The notes below the pieces were generated by a model. That model saw only the letters and a list, made by a program, of their open reading frames with translations. It was not told the origin of the DNA and did no database searches. Shown here piece by piece: positions 54,873-63,659 of a stretch of 64,000 nucleotides of DNA (positions are counted from its first letter, which is position 1; each line of letters starts with the position of its first letter). Both the position numbers and the translations under genes were made by a program. The stretch comes from Methanobrevibacter sp. (GTDB lineage Archaea; Methanobacteriota; Methanobacteria; Methanobacteriales; Methanobacteriaceae). The stretch is from contig JAFRFD010000048.1 in the NCBI GenBank assembly GCA_017434525.1, positions 62,001-126,000 of the forward strand, written 5' to 3'.

Positions 54873-55409
54873 AGTCAAATGCCTCTTTTTTCAGATTAAT
54901 TTTTTTAAAAGAATTATTGTGTTTTCAAAGTTCACCAATTATTATGCAAACAGTAACATAGGTCTTGTTAAAGGAATCAGAAATTACATAATTCGGAGTT
55001 GCCATTCTTGGTTGGTGAGGTTAATGATGATGTTGTAATGGAGGTTAATGAACCTAGCTATATTGAAACCCGTGAAAAAGTTCTACCTCTTAGGCGTACT
55101 TTTCAATCAACTTTGTTATAAAATTTTATCTGAAGTGGTTATTTAACTTTTTGGAAAAATGTTCAAAATATTAATTTGAAAATTAGTCTAATAATTCTTA
55201 AAATATATATTATTAGGTTTAAATTAGTTCATTAAACCAGAGTTTTACGAAACAAAAAATAGATTATGATGTGATTTGAACATAGTGATATGTTATGTGG
55301 ATGGTACTACTACAAATAAAAAAAAATAATGTTTAATCTGGTTATTTTTATTAAATAAGAAACCGAATACTTTAATAATGATTAAAAAGATAAAAATAGA
55401 GTGATTCGC
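54873..55409. other. Gene-remnant region, mostly noncoding
   Basis: About 540 bases without an intact gene. The first part holds a degraded reading frame (see the entry at 54972). The rest is AT-rich, with a TATA-like AAAATATATATTATTAGG near 55198. It precedes the signal-peptide mini-ORF. Confidence 0.5.
54972..55121 (+). pseudogene. Truncated coding remnant
   Basis: The frame is open from 54972 to the stop at 55121 and reads ELPFLVGEVNDDVVMEVNEP then SYIETREKVLPLRRTF. A neighbouring frame upstream (KFTNYYANSNIGLVKGIRNY) appears to be its continuation after one frameshift. Amino-acid composition looks coding. There is no good start codon or ribosome-binding site. The family is not recognised. 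Confidence 0.35.
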
Positions 55410-55514
55410 ATGAAATTCAAAAAATCGATAATAATTACATTGTTATTATTATCATTTTTAATGATTGGATTTGTTAGTGCATCAAGTGATAATACGGTAG
55501 TAAATTCTGAATAA
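55410..55514 (+). CDS. Signal-peptide-only mini-ORF (34 residues)
   Basis: A 34-residue ORF, MKFKKSIIITLLLLSFLMIG then FVSASSDNTVVNSE. It is a complete Sec-type signal peptide with a likely cleavage after VSA, then only about ten residues before the stop. GTGAT about four bases ahead of the ATG is a good ribosome-binding site. The signal resembles those of the adhesin-like proteins here. It is either the 5' stub of a lost surface protein or a genuine small secreted peptide. The protease gene begins 49 bases later. Confidence 0.5.
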   Translation: MKFKKSIIITLLLLSFLMIGFVSASSDNTVVNSE

Positions 55515-55563
55515 AAGAATTAACTAAAAATCAACAATAATTAAAAATTTTAAATGTGATATT

Positions 55564-56307
55564 ATGAGTAATTTTTTTAAATTTGAAGATGAAGGTATAG
55601 ATTTTCCATTTTACAATGATATTCCTAAATTGTCAAAGGTGGAATGGGTAATTTTGGCATTGGCACCATTTTTGGTGGGATTGATTACTTTAACTGGTGG
55701 TAAATGCATTCCATTTCATGAGGTGCTTCCTACAGGTACTTTGCCAGTCTGTTATTTCTTGGTTACAATCATTCCATTTGCTTATGTCTGTCATGGAAAG
55801 CTGGGCCTGATTTTCAAAAAGCCTAGACTTAAGGATTTTAAGGTCATTATCATTTGTATTATTCTGTATTTTGTATGGGGCGGAGTGGCAAGCGCCATAA
55901 GTAATTTTTTAGGATTCTCAGCAGACGCAAACATGATGTCAGAAGGAACAATTACAATTATAGAACCCCTATTCACACTCATTCAATTGGTGGCCGAGGA
56001 GTTATTCAAAGTATCCGTTTTGTTAATTGCCATGGCTTTAATTTATTATTTTACAAAAAACAGAAAAAATGCTCTTGTTTTTGGAATTTTCGCATCTATG
56101 ATATTATTTGGTTTGATACATTTGACTGCATACAATTATAATCTTTTCCAATGTATTTTCATTATTGGAATTGGAAGTATTATTCATTTGTATCCGTATA
56201 TTAAAACAAAAAATGTTGTCAATTCATATCTTGTACATATAACTATTGATTTAAGTTCAATGGCCCTAATGGCTTTTGCACAGTACTACCACTATGCTTT
56301 GACTTAA
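55564..56307 (+). CDS. CPBP family intramembrane protease-like protein
   Basis: A 247-residue membrane protein with about seven or eight helices. The CPBP/CAAX signatures are visible: Glu145-Glu146 in LVAEELFKVS, His186 in LFGLIHLTA, and His225/Asp229 in YLVHITIDLS. These correspond to the glutamate-type intramembrane protease active site, although the usual Arg after EE is Lys here. Members process prenylated proteins or bacteriocin-type peptides. Placement just after a signal-peptide mini-ORF makes processing or immunity to a small peptide an attractive guess. The start follows GTGAT. A hairpin follows the stop. Confidence 0.8.
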   Translation: MSNFFKFEDEGIDFPFYNDIPKLSKVEWVILALAPFLVGLITLTGGKCIPFHEVLPTGTLPVCYFLVTIIPFAYVCHGKLGLIFKKPRLKDFKVIIICIILYFVWGGVASAISNFLGFSADANMMSEGTITIIEPLFTLIQLVAEELFKVSVLLIAMALIYYFTKNRKNALVFGIFASMILFGLIHLTAYNYNLFQCIFIIGIGSIIHLYPYIKTKNVVNSYLVHITIDLSSMALMAFAQYYHYALT

Positions 56308-56332
56308 GTTAAGTGATTAACAATCACTTAAC
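56308..56332 (+). terminator. Hairpin after the CPBP gene
   Basis: GTTAAGTGATT, loop AAC, AATCACTTAAC is a perfect 11-bp stem right after the stop codon. It is not followed by a T-run, so the terminator role is likely but not certain. Confidence 0.55.
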
Positions 56333-56433
56333 ACTCCAAACCCCATCAACACACATTAATGTTTTTAACTTTTTTTTACAATACATCCATAACTTATAAA
56401 TTATCTTTTAAAGTTGATGAGTATGATTTTGTT

Positions 56434-56459
56434 GACTTTTTCAAAAACTTTGTTGATTT
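56434..56459 (+). repeat. Terminal inverted repeat, left
   Basis: GACTTTTTCAAAAACTTTG and the next seven bases pair with the copy at 57750-57775. One mismatch at the fifth base. Confidence 0.85.
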
Positions 56460-56514
56460 TCAAAATCGTCTTTTCGATTTTGATTCCAAATTAGATCTCT
56501 GCGATATATTCGTT

Positions 56515-57660
56515 TTAAACGCCTCGTTTGGTCTTGAATGTTCGTTTTCTGGATTTTGGCATTGTTTTTTGAAATGCATTTTCGATTTTGTTACTTGTTT
56601 TTTCAATTCTTTTATCTTTTAAGTGATGAATGAAGCTTTTATATCGTGGTCTGATTGATTTTTTGATTATTTTGTAAATAACTGGATGAAATTCTTCTTT
56701 ACGATAAATTAATGATTTTACTTCTTTTTTGAATTCATTGTAATCATTTAAATCGAATAAATCTTTGATTATTTTCAGTTGTTTGTGACATTCTTGATAT
56801 TCTTCGTCAGAAATGCGATTTTTGTCTTTAAAAGTTTTTAATTGTTTATTTAAACTTTTTTTAGTATGAAAAATACATAATTGGTGTTTAAAACCTAGTT
56901 TTGGGATAATAGATGCATATTTTTTGTCTAAATCTGTTGTGATTGCAATTTTATTTTTATTTCCTGTGGATTCTCTTAAAAACTTTTCAACAGTGTTTTC
57001 ATCTTCAGTATCGTAAATTGCATCGGCTACGATGCAATTTGAAATAGAATCAAGTAATGTGTGGCGATATTTCCATTCTCCATTGATTTTCATCCATTCT
57101 ACATCAATGACATAATAGCCTGAGCAACGACCTAAATCAAATTCTAAAATGTTTTCATTAACGAAAAGCCAATTTTCAATTGTTTGGTGTGAAACAGTGA
57201 TTCCAAAGAACTTTTTAAAAGATTTACAAACATTTTTTAAGCTTCCCAAATAATCTGAAATTAAATGTTCTGATTCACTTTTCAATTCATTCGTAAAATT
57301 GCTGTTTTTATCAACAAGACTTGATAAATCAGTTTGAAAGGTTTTACTACATCGTTTACAAATATAACGCTGAACCTTCACCTTAGTTTTACCAATTTCT
57401 TTAAACACTAATGTTCTTTTTGTAAAACCATATTTTACAACATGACGAGTTCCACAATGTGGACATCGAGCTAAATTCATTTTAAAATAAGGAACATCCT
57501 TCTTAAAACTTAAATCAAAAGATTTCAAGACCTTTTGACAGGATTTAAAAATTTTTACAAAACGAGGATCTGAAAGGATTAATCCATCATTAGAATCGCA
57601 AAATATATATTGTTTAACATCTAAAATACTATTTGGAGTAAATTTTTTTTGTTTTCGCAT
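56515..57660 (-). CDS. ISM1/ISNCY-like transposase, probably frameshifted at the C-terminus
   Basis: A 381-residue transposase. An N-terminal zinc site (CPHCGTRHVVKYG and CKRCSKTFQ) precedes a helix-turn-helix-like part and a DDE-type catalytic domain (GYYVIDVEWMKINGEW, AITTDLDKKYASIIPKLGF, QLCIFHTKKSLNKQL). It stops at FKTKRGV. If one T is restored in the run at about 56512-56516 the frame continues as LKRIYRRDLIWNQNRKDDFE and ends in the terminal repeat at 56441, as is usual for such genes. The last 25 residues or so may therefore be lost by a one-base deletion. Catalytic residues are still present. Confidence 0.82.
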   Translation of the reverse strand: MRKQKKFTPNSILDVKQYIFCDSNDGLILSDPRFVKIFKSCQKVLKSFDLSFKKDVPYFKMNLARCPHCGTRHVVKYGFTKRTLVFKEIGKTKVKVQRYICKRCSKTFQTDLSSLVDKNSNFTNELKSESEHLISDYLGSLKNVCKSFKKFFGITVSHQTIENWLFVNENILEFDLGRCSGYYVIDVEWMKINGEWKYRHTLLDSISNCIVADAIYDTEDENTVEKFLRESTGNKNKIAITTDLDKKYASIIPKLGFKHQLCIFHTKKSLNKQLKTFKDKNRISDEEYQECHKQLKIIKDLFDLNDYNEFKKEVKSLIYRKEEFHPVIYKIIKKSIRPRYKSFIHHLKDKRIEKTSNKIENAFQKTMPKSRKRTFKTKRGV

Positions 57661-57749
57661 AATAAAAACTTTTACTCCACCTTTTTATTAAATTTAACTA
57701 TTTTTAAACAAAATTAAAGATTCCAAACTAATTTTCATCAAAAAATTTC

Positions 57750-57775
57750 AAATCAACAAAGTTTTTGAAAGAGTC
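57750..57775 (-). repeat. Terminal inverted repeat, right
   Basis: Reverse complement starts GACTCTTTCAAAAACTTTG and matches the left repeat in 25 of 26 positions. Confidence 0.85.
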
Positions 57776-57936
57776 CAATATTTCTTAATAATATTGATTT
57801 AAATATAATGTTCAATAAACATTTAACTAATTATAGTTTAACTTGAAAACATGTCCGGTTAATATAAAATGTTCTATTTAATGAGGGTTACTATTGTCGG
57901 GGTACTGTTTTACATAATATTTAAAGGAAATTTAAA

Positions 57937-59811
57937 ATGAAATTATATAAAGATTATAGAAGATTGGAAAAGGTTTATGAACTGCGTGTTTATAATCTTG
58001 TTGAAAAGGAGTTGTATCAGCCTTCTCCTCTTGAGTTCATTGTGGATGATGTTCCGTTTCCACAGCTTATAAGCAATGTTCCGATGGATGTGAATATTTT
58101 AATCCCTCACAACGACGGAAATGATTTTATAATAAAATCAGTGGGTAATTTCATACTTGATGCGGAAAATCTTCAGCTGGATGATGTAAGGGGAAGACTG
58201 TTAAGTAAAATTTCACCGGCATTTTATGAGATGTTTCATGAATATTTTCATGAGGTATATAAAACTCAAGAAACCATAGAGGTTCACGTTTTCTATTATG
58301 GGGCAGAAAAGCTGTCAAAAATTACTATTGTCAAAATCCTATATGAAATGAATAGGCTGTTTGTCTTTGCAGACCACATCAATACCGATCCGATTATTCC
58401 GGATGAGTTTAAACAGATTCAGTATTCCGAAGATAAGGTCAGTATGATGGAATATTTCACACAAACCGGAAGTTATCGTAAGGTTGATGGAAAATATACC
58501 TGGACACAGGGAATATATAACATCTTAAATCGCCCTAAAGAGGAACATGACACTTATTATAATATAGTATTTGATTTGGCCATTCCGGAAGACCAGGAAT
58601 TAATTGAAAATATCCTGAAAATCATGGATACCGACACCGGGCATCATGAAGACATTATCAGAATCAGAACTGATGACGGTACATTAAAGTATCTTGAAAT
58701 TAATCTTTATTCCAATTTTGATGAGGACGGTAATCTTATCAGCCGTTACGGTTTAATAAATGACGTTACAAGATACTCTAAAAAATCAGGTGCAAAACCG
58801 GTTGATTTTCTGTTGCAGGGATTTAAAAACAGTAAAAAACTTGCTTTGTTAATCGAACCGTTAAACATTAAGCATTATGAATTTTCAGAAGGTTTTTATT
58901 ATTTTATAGAGGAATCTCCAAAAACTTATGTTCACTCCCGGGATGTAATCGATAATATTGTGGAAGAGCAAACAAAAAAACAGATTGTCCGATTGGCTGA
59001 TGGTGAAATAAACCGTATTGATGAAACTTTCACATACAATGTTGGCGGTGATGAAACCAATCAGAAAATCTGTGAACTTTACATTGAAAGGTTTGAATTC
59101 AGTCAAACCAATCACAGCCTGGGATTTTTAGCAGACATTACCGATGAAATGAGCAGACAGAGGGAACTGGAGAATGCCAATGAACATCAAAGCGTATTGA
59201 TTAAGGAAGTTCACCACAGAGTCAAAAACAACCTTCAGATTCTAAACAGCTTTTTAAATCTTGAAAAAAGAGCATATAAGGATAAACCTGAAGTCATCAT
59301 TGACCATATGCAGGCAAGATTAACTTCACTGGCTCTGCTTCATGAAAAAACATATAATACACATGACTTTAAAAATATCAATCTAAACAGCTTTATTCAG
59401 GACCAGGACAATCAAATCAGAAATTTGGTCGGTCTGAAAAACGGTGTGGAATTCGAATCTGAAGTTGATGAAGACCTTAATTTAACAATTGAAGTCATCA
59501 CTCCTCTGTTACTGGTTATTGATGAACTCAATATGAATGCAATAAAACATGCATTCCCTGATGCCTCCGCTGAAAATAAACTGATTACCAAGAAAATATT
59601 TAAACTTGATGAAAATACCGCTCAGCTGACATTCAAGGATAATGGTGTTGGTATTGAAGATCCTAAAAAGATTAAAAAGAATTTGGGATGCATTATCATT
59701 AAAAATCTCACCAAGCAGCTTGATGGTAAAATCGAATTGGTTGAACATAGAAACGGTACAGAATACAAATTGGTTTTCCCTATAAAGATGCAGCATACAA
59801 TTCATGGATAG
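57937..59811 (+). CDS. Cytosolic PAS-sensor histidine kinase (HisKA_2 type)
   Basis: A 624-residue kinase without any membrane segment. Residues 1-410 form about three PAS-like sensor domains (VPFPQLISNVPMDVNIL; YTWTQGIYNILNRPKEEH; a third near LIEPLNIKHYEF). The HisKA_2 box LIKEVHHRVKNNLQILNSFL contains His426-His427, the latter the likely phosphate acceptor. The ATPase part has ELNMNAIKHAFPDA, FKDNGVGIED and LGCIIIKNLTKQLDGKIEL. Methanobacteriales have several such cytosolic kinases. No response regulator is adjacent, so the signal and partner are unknown. The region upstream is the right end of the insertion sequence and AT-rich spacer. Confidence 0.92.
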   Translation: MKLYKDYRRLEKVYELRVYNLVEKELYQPSPLEFIVDDVPFPQLISNVPMDVNILIPHNDGNDFIIKSVGNFILDAENLQLDDVRGRLLSKISPAFYEMFHEYFHEVYKTQETIEVHVFYYGAEKLSKITIVKILYEMNRLFVFADHINTDPIIPDEFKQIQYSEDKVSMMEYFTQTGSYRKVDGKYTWTQGIYNILNRPKEEHDTYYNIVFDLAIPEDQELIENILKIMDTDTGHHEDIIRIRTDDGTLKYLEINLYSNFDEDGNLISRYGLINDVTRYSKKSGAKPVDFLLQGFKNSKKLALLIEPLNIKHYEFSEGFYYFIEESPKTYVHSRDVIDNIVEEQTKKQIVRLADGEINRIDETFTYNVGGDETNQKICELYIERFEFSQTNHSLGFLADITDEMSRQRELENANEHQSVLIKEVHHRVKNNLQILNSFLNLEKRAYKDKPEVIIDHMQARLTSLALLHEKTYNTHDFKNINLNSFIQDQDNQIRNLVGLKNGVEFESEVDEDLNLTIEVITPLLLVIDELNMNAIKHAFPDASAENKLITKKIFKLDENTAQLTFKDNGVGIEDPKKIKKNLGCIIIKNLTKQLDGKIELVEHRNGTEYKLVFPIKMQHTIHG

Positions 59812-60217
59812 TCAATGTCTTTTAAATCATTTTTAAAGAGATTCAATCAGCAAGGCCTGTCAATTGGGATTTTTAATTTTACAGTTCAATGCAGTTGTCG
59901 AAAGCAACGCATCGCCAAGACATCTATATGAAAAATCGGCTTCAGCAACTGAGAACAATTCCAGAAGGATTCAGATTAAAGAATGGGGAATATGCAAACA
60001 TATGTCCGTATTATATTGAATTTTAGATTCTAAGGATATTTTTTGCAATAAAATTGGCATTAGTTTACTTAATGAGAAAAGCATGGGTATTTTGGATGAA
60101 TTTTGCAATTTGAGTTGAATTATGGTAAAATCATAAAAAACTCAATGATTTAAATATTTAATTGATAGGGATATTATAGTCTTTTACTTAATGTTTTTGC
60201 CATTTTGTAAAATTATT
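59812..60217. other. Remnant-bearing intergenic region
   Basis: About 400 bases without an intact gene. A 32-codon frame at 59928-60026 reads MKNRLQQLRTIPEGFRLKNG then EYANICPYYIEF, which looks like a piece of a lost protein but is not assignable. A parallel frame includes SASATENNSRRIQIKEWG. The rest is AT-rich, up to the right end of the second TnpB element. Confidence 0.4.
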
Positions 60218-60273
60218 CTTGGGCTGTTATGCTCTTGTGAGTCATAAGGATTACCAAGCTATCCCTCGTTGAC

Positions 60274-61412
60274 TTACGAGTTCACAATATTTTCTTGTAT
60301 TGCTTTTTGCAGTATGTTTTTTGAGGCGTTGATGTCTCTGTTGTGTTTTGTTTTGCATACGGGGCAGGTCCATTCTCTTATGTCGAGTGTTAGGTCGTGT
60401 TTTTGGTATCCGCAGTTATTGCATAGTTGGCTGGATGGATAGAATCGATCGATTTGTATGAAATGTTTTTTTGTACCATTCTGCTTTGTATTTTATCATT
60501 TTGACGAGTTTGTATAAACTTATTCTTTGTAGTTTGGGTGCCCATTTTTTGTTTTTAAACATGCCTTTTATGTTTAAGTCTTCCATTGCAATTATATCAT
60601 AATTTCTGACTAGATATTTGCTTAGTTGGTGGTATGCGTTTTGTATTTTGTTGTTTTTTCTATTTAGCCATTTGTAGTATTTTTGCAGCGTTTTCTTGTA
60701 GTTATTGCTCATGTATTTCTGTCGATTTAGTTTTCGTTGGTATTTGTGAATCATTTCCTCTTCGTGTGTTAGGTCAAGGTTGACTATCTCTTGGCCGGTG
60801 GAAAGTGTTGCGAGATTTTTTAATCCAAGATCAATACCAATATGCTTACCAGTTTTTTCTAGTTCTTTTACGGTTGTTGTTATGTTTACTATTGCGTAAT
60901 ATTTGCCGTTTTCTCTTTTAACAGTTACATTATTGATTTTAGAATTTTTAAGCAATTTTTTGTATTTGCTGCTTGTGCGATAATGTACATATCCCAGTTT
61001 TTGCTAAGCGTATTCTACGGTTGGTTATCTTGATGTTATTTCCGTTTTTTTGAATTCTGAATGATCGTTTAGGGTTCTTTTTGGATTTAAATTTTGGAAA
61101 ACCATGTTTTTCTTTGAAAAACTTAGTAAATGCTTTATTTAAATCACGAAAAACCTGTTGCTGGCTGGTAGACTCTCCATCATACAAAAAACTATTTTCC
61201 TGTTTCAACATCTTCAAAATAGCATTTAAATTGTTGATTGTGGGAGATAATGGGCATCCGTGAAATTTAAATAGTTCATATAAATCACAATATATGCCAA
61301 GGATATTGTTCCATATAAAGCGTGCATTACCTATATTCTGCTCTAAAACCTGAATCATGCTTTTACTAGGTAAAAGTTCCAATTTCAAACCTTTATTCAC
61401 AACCAAACACAT
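60274..61412 (-). pseudogene. tnpB: TnpB with two +1 frameshifts
   Basis: Three consecutive minus-strand frames together give a full TnpB. Frame one begins at MCLVVNKGLKLELL (61412; an upstream start at 61481 is possible) and reaches RRIRLAKTG. The frame shifts in a run of five A at 60998-61002, where LAKLGYVHYRT would follow with four. The second frame carries the RuvC IGIDLGLKN and AMEDLNIKGM. It shifts again in a run of seven A at 60466-60472, after which FIQIDRFYPSSQLCNNCGY, CPVCKTKHNRDINASKNIL and the stop at 60274 follow. All catalytic residues are coded once frames are joined. Two single-base insertions in A-runs fit either true decay or sequencing error. Confidence 0.82.
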
Positions 61413-61517
61413 AAAAATAATGCCCCTACTAAAATTCAGCATATTTTTTTTTAGTGAAATATGAATTTTATCAAAATTCAATTATTCAATATGTTGTTGA
61501 TTTATATTTAAAAGAAG

Positions 61518-61542
61518 TCCAAGAGAGCATTTGAAAAGTAAT
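61518..61542. repeat. Left-end motif shared with first TnpB element
   Basis: Matches 23 of 25 bases at 27844-27868 and has the same core CCAAGAGAGC. It lies about 100 bases upstream of the tnpB start. Confidence 0.7.
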
Positions 61543-61562
61543 CGCCAAATGGTAAAAACATT

Positions 61563-61908
61563 TGGTAATATACTATAATATGAAAGATTCAATGTCAATA
61601 GGGGTCGAGATGCATTTATTGATATATTAAGTATTTCTGATTCGGTAACTAAAGTTGACCGATAAAAAATATCTGAATTATTAGAACACGTGTAAAGTTA
61701 AAGTTTTGTTACTTTAACTTTCAATCTTTGCTTTTTGTTAACTTTTGACTGTTAATGGTTTTTATCTGATTTGATTTTAAATTTTGAAAATAGGCATGTT
61801 ATACATACTAAACTGAGATTAATGCTCAGATTTTCCGTTCTACTCTAAAAGGATTAATAAAATTGATTTAGTCATTGATTCGATACCTGGTCTGTGATCT
61901 AAATATGC
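61563..61908. other. AT-rich region with a hairpin
   Basis: About 345 bases with no intact gene. A short open stretch near 61593-61665 (FNVNRGRDAFIDILSISDSV) looks like another coding fragment. A strong hairpin lies at 61694-61721. The rest is AT-rich. Confidence 0.4.
61694..61721. terminator. Hairpin in intergenic region
   Basis: AAAGTTAAAGT, loop TTTGTT, ACTTTAACTTT, an 11-bp perfect stem. It may terminate TSUP transcription on the minus strand or belong to the lost gene. Confidence 0.5.
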
Positions 61909-62727
61909 TCAGAGAAACATATCAAAAACTCCCATCATCTGAAGTCCGATATATGAAATAACGATTACCTGCATTACTTTTAATTTGTTTACACTAATTT
62001 TTTGAGCAAGATTTGCAGCGTAACCAGCTACTATAATGCTTGTAACTGTTAAAAATACAAATTGAAGCAGATTAACATAGCCTAAAGAGAAATCAGGCAA
62101 TCCCTGAACATTCAAACCCAGAATTATATAACAGACCACTCCTCCCAATGCGGTGGTCACGGATAAAAGAGAGGTTGTTCCGATTGTATTTTTATTGGGA
62201 TACTTTAGATATGCAACAAAAATCGGAATTAAAAAAGCAGCTCCTGCAGGTCCAACCAATCCGTTGAATAAAGCCGCTATAAATGCAAAAAAGTTAAAAA
62301 GATATCCTTCAGTTTTAATGTTGTCAAGAGAATCAGGGGATTTAACTAAAACTAGGGCAACCGTTGATATTATACATATTAAACCAAATGTGATTTTTAA
62401 AATTGAAACATCAATGTACTGGGCTATGATGGCTCCGATAACGGCTCCTGTGAAACCTAAAATCATCATGGATTTCAGATGCTGCTCCACAACCAGATGG
62501 TTCTGTATATGCTTTCTTGAACTGTTGGTCATTGTAGTGCCTATCACGGCCAAACCGGTTGCAAACGTAACGGTAAGGGCAGTTTTGGCATCACAGCCAA
62601 TTGAAGTTAAAAGATAGTACTGAATTGGAGTAATTACAATTCCACCGCCAATACCTAAAAGACCGGCCATAAAACCTGCAAAACACCCTCCAATCAGTAA
62701 CAAAAGAATGTAAAAAAATATATCCAT
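61909..62727 (-). CDS. TSUP (TauE/SafE) family membrane transporter
   Basis: A 272-residue protein with about eight helices in two halves. Marks are GCFAGFMAGLLGIGGGIVITPI at the start (split), FATGLAVIGTTMTNSSRKH, and the second-half repeat NGLVGPAGAAFLIPIFV with TSLLSVTTALGGVV. The family moves organosulfur or sulfite-type anions across the membrane. In a methanogen it could handle sulfonates or sulfite, but no substrate is shown. It starts eight bases after the CooC-like gene on the same strand, so it was probably co-transcribed with it. Confidence 0.88.
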   Translation of the reverse strand: MDIFFYILLLLIGGCFAGFMAGLLGIGGGIVITPIQYYLLTSIGCDAKTALTVTFATGLAVIGTTMTNSSRKHIQNHLVVEQHLKSMMILGFTGAVIGAIIAQYIDVSILKITFGLICIISTVALVLVKSPDSLDNIKTEGYLFNFFAFIAALFNGLVGPAGAAFLIPIFVAYLKYPNKNTIGTTSLLSVTTALGGVVCYIILGLNVQGLPDFSLGYVNLLQFVFLTVTSIIVAGYAANLAQKISVNKLKVMQVIVISYIGLQMMGVFDMFL

Positions 62728-62735
62728 ATTAACAC

Positions 62736-63490
62736 TTATAATTTGGCTATTATCTCATCAACATCCCGACTGCTGATGTCCAGTTCAACACCGTTAATAT
62801 TGGCTTCGGCTATTTCAGGAGCATAGCTGATTGAACTGATAACATTCACATCATCATCCAATTTGGATTTTAATAAGTCTTCAATGGAATTGTCAACTTT
62901 GTTCAGTACAACCAAATTTTCTTTGCCTGCCTTTTTAGCCATTTCATTGATCTTGTTTGCAAGAATCACGGCATCATTTGATCCGTCCACTACAGTAACC
63001 AGTTTGTCGATGCTTCCGGCCACGCCCTGACCGATATGTTCAACACCTGCGGAGGTATCTACAATCACAACCTGATTTTCTTCAAGCTTGAGGTTTGAAA
63101 TGAAATCCATTGCAAGGTTGGATATAGGGCAGCTGCATCCGTCACAGGGATTGTCGATTTTTCCCATCTGCATGAATCCCAAATTGCCTTTCCATGTTGC
63201 AAAAGACCATCCAAATCATTAAATCTGATTTCATCAACAATATGGACTGCATCCTCCTGCTGTAGAATCACTTTCACAAGTTCACCCATTACACGACCTC
63301 TTCCACCTCAGTATTCAATGAATGTGGTTTCAGGCATTTCAACCCCTAGAATCTTATTGATTCCAAGGTTTCCTTCATCAATATCAACTACAAGAACCTG
63401 ATTGTCTTGGGATAATTTCTTTGCCATGATGGAGGTTAGTGTGCTTTTTCCACAGCCTCCACGACTGTTAACTAGTATTTTTCCTTTCAT
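62736..63490 (-). pseudogene. CooC/MinD-like P-loop ATPase, broken by a stop and a frameshift
   Basis: Joined frames give an ATPase of about 250 residues. The 5' part has ILVNSRGGCGKSTLTSIMAK (Walker A) and VVDIDEGNLGINKILGVE. It is interrupted at PETTFIEY by an in-frame TGA (near 63308-63310), after which GGRGRVMGELVKVILQQEDA continues in the same frame. A second lesion, one missing base near 63195-63200 after LLQHGK, moves to the frame of GNLGFMQMGKIDNPCDGCSC and VVIVDTSAGVEHIGQGVAGS. CxC-bearing CooC-like ATPases insert nickel or other metal into enzymes. The last part is intact to the stop, eight bases before TSUP. Loss of function is likely unless these are sequence errors. Confidence 0.82.
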
Positions 63491-63659
63491 TTAATCAACA
63501 CCTAAATTTGATGTTTATAACTATGAAAGAACTGCTTTTAAAAGATTTTGTAACTGAAAAGTAACAATAATATTAATTAACAGTGTAATATGGACTGATT
63601 AGTAATACTTTTTAAAAATATTTAAGTTATAGTGGTCAAATTGAATATTAGGTGTGAAA

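Larger units (their letters stand above)
56434..57775 (-). mobile_element. ISM1/ISNCY-like insertion sequence
   Basis: A 1,342-base element bounded by 26-base inverted repeats that begin GACT(T/C)TTTCAAA, with one mismatch. It holds a single transposase gene on the minus strand. Size and protein type match the ISM1 group first described in Methanobrevibacter smithii. The 8-base flanks do not match each other, so no target duplication is visible. It lies between a CPBP protease and a histidine kinase. Confidence 0.8.
60218..61562 (-). mobile_element. Second TnpB-only element (degraded)
   Basis: It contains a frameshifted tnpB and no TnpA gene. The right end has a stem CTCGT/ACGAG near 60265-60280, then CCCAAG near 60218 as the probable end. 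The left end includes the 25-base motif at 61518-61542 shared with the first element and a hairpin CCAAATG/CATTTGG at 61545-61562. Limits are approximate. Confidence 0.6.

Noticed and set aside
56359..56622. Plus-strand ORF rich in Phe and Asp at the IS left end
   Set aside because: It spans the terminal repeat and mirrors the transposase 3' end; low complexity and no start signal.
60416..61481. Programmed frameshifting in the second tnpB
   Set aside because: Programmed frameshifting is not typical of TnpB, two shifts would be needed, and the first element has an unbroken gene.
62153..62617. 154-codon plus-strand ORF opposite the TSUP transporter
   Set aside because: Shadow of a clear transporter gene on the other strand.
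63308..63310. TGA in the CooC-like gene as selenocysteine or other recoding
   Set aside because: No SECIS-like structure was seen, the position does not match a catalytic Cys/Sec site, and the same gene also carries a frameshift. Pyrrolysine uses TAG, so it is excluded.
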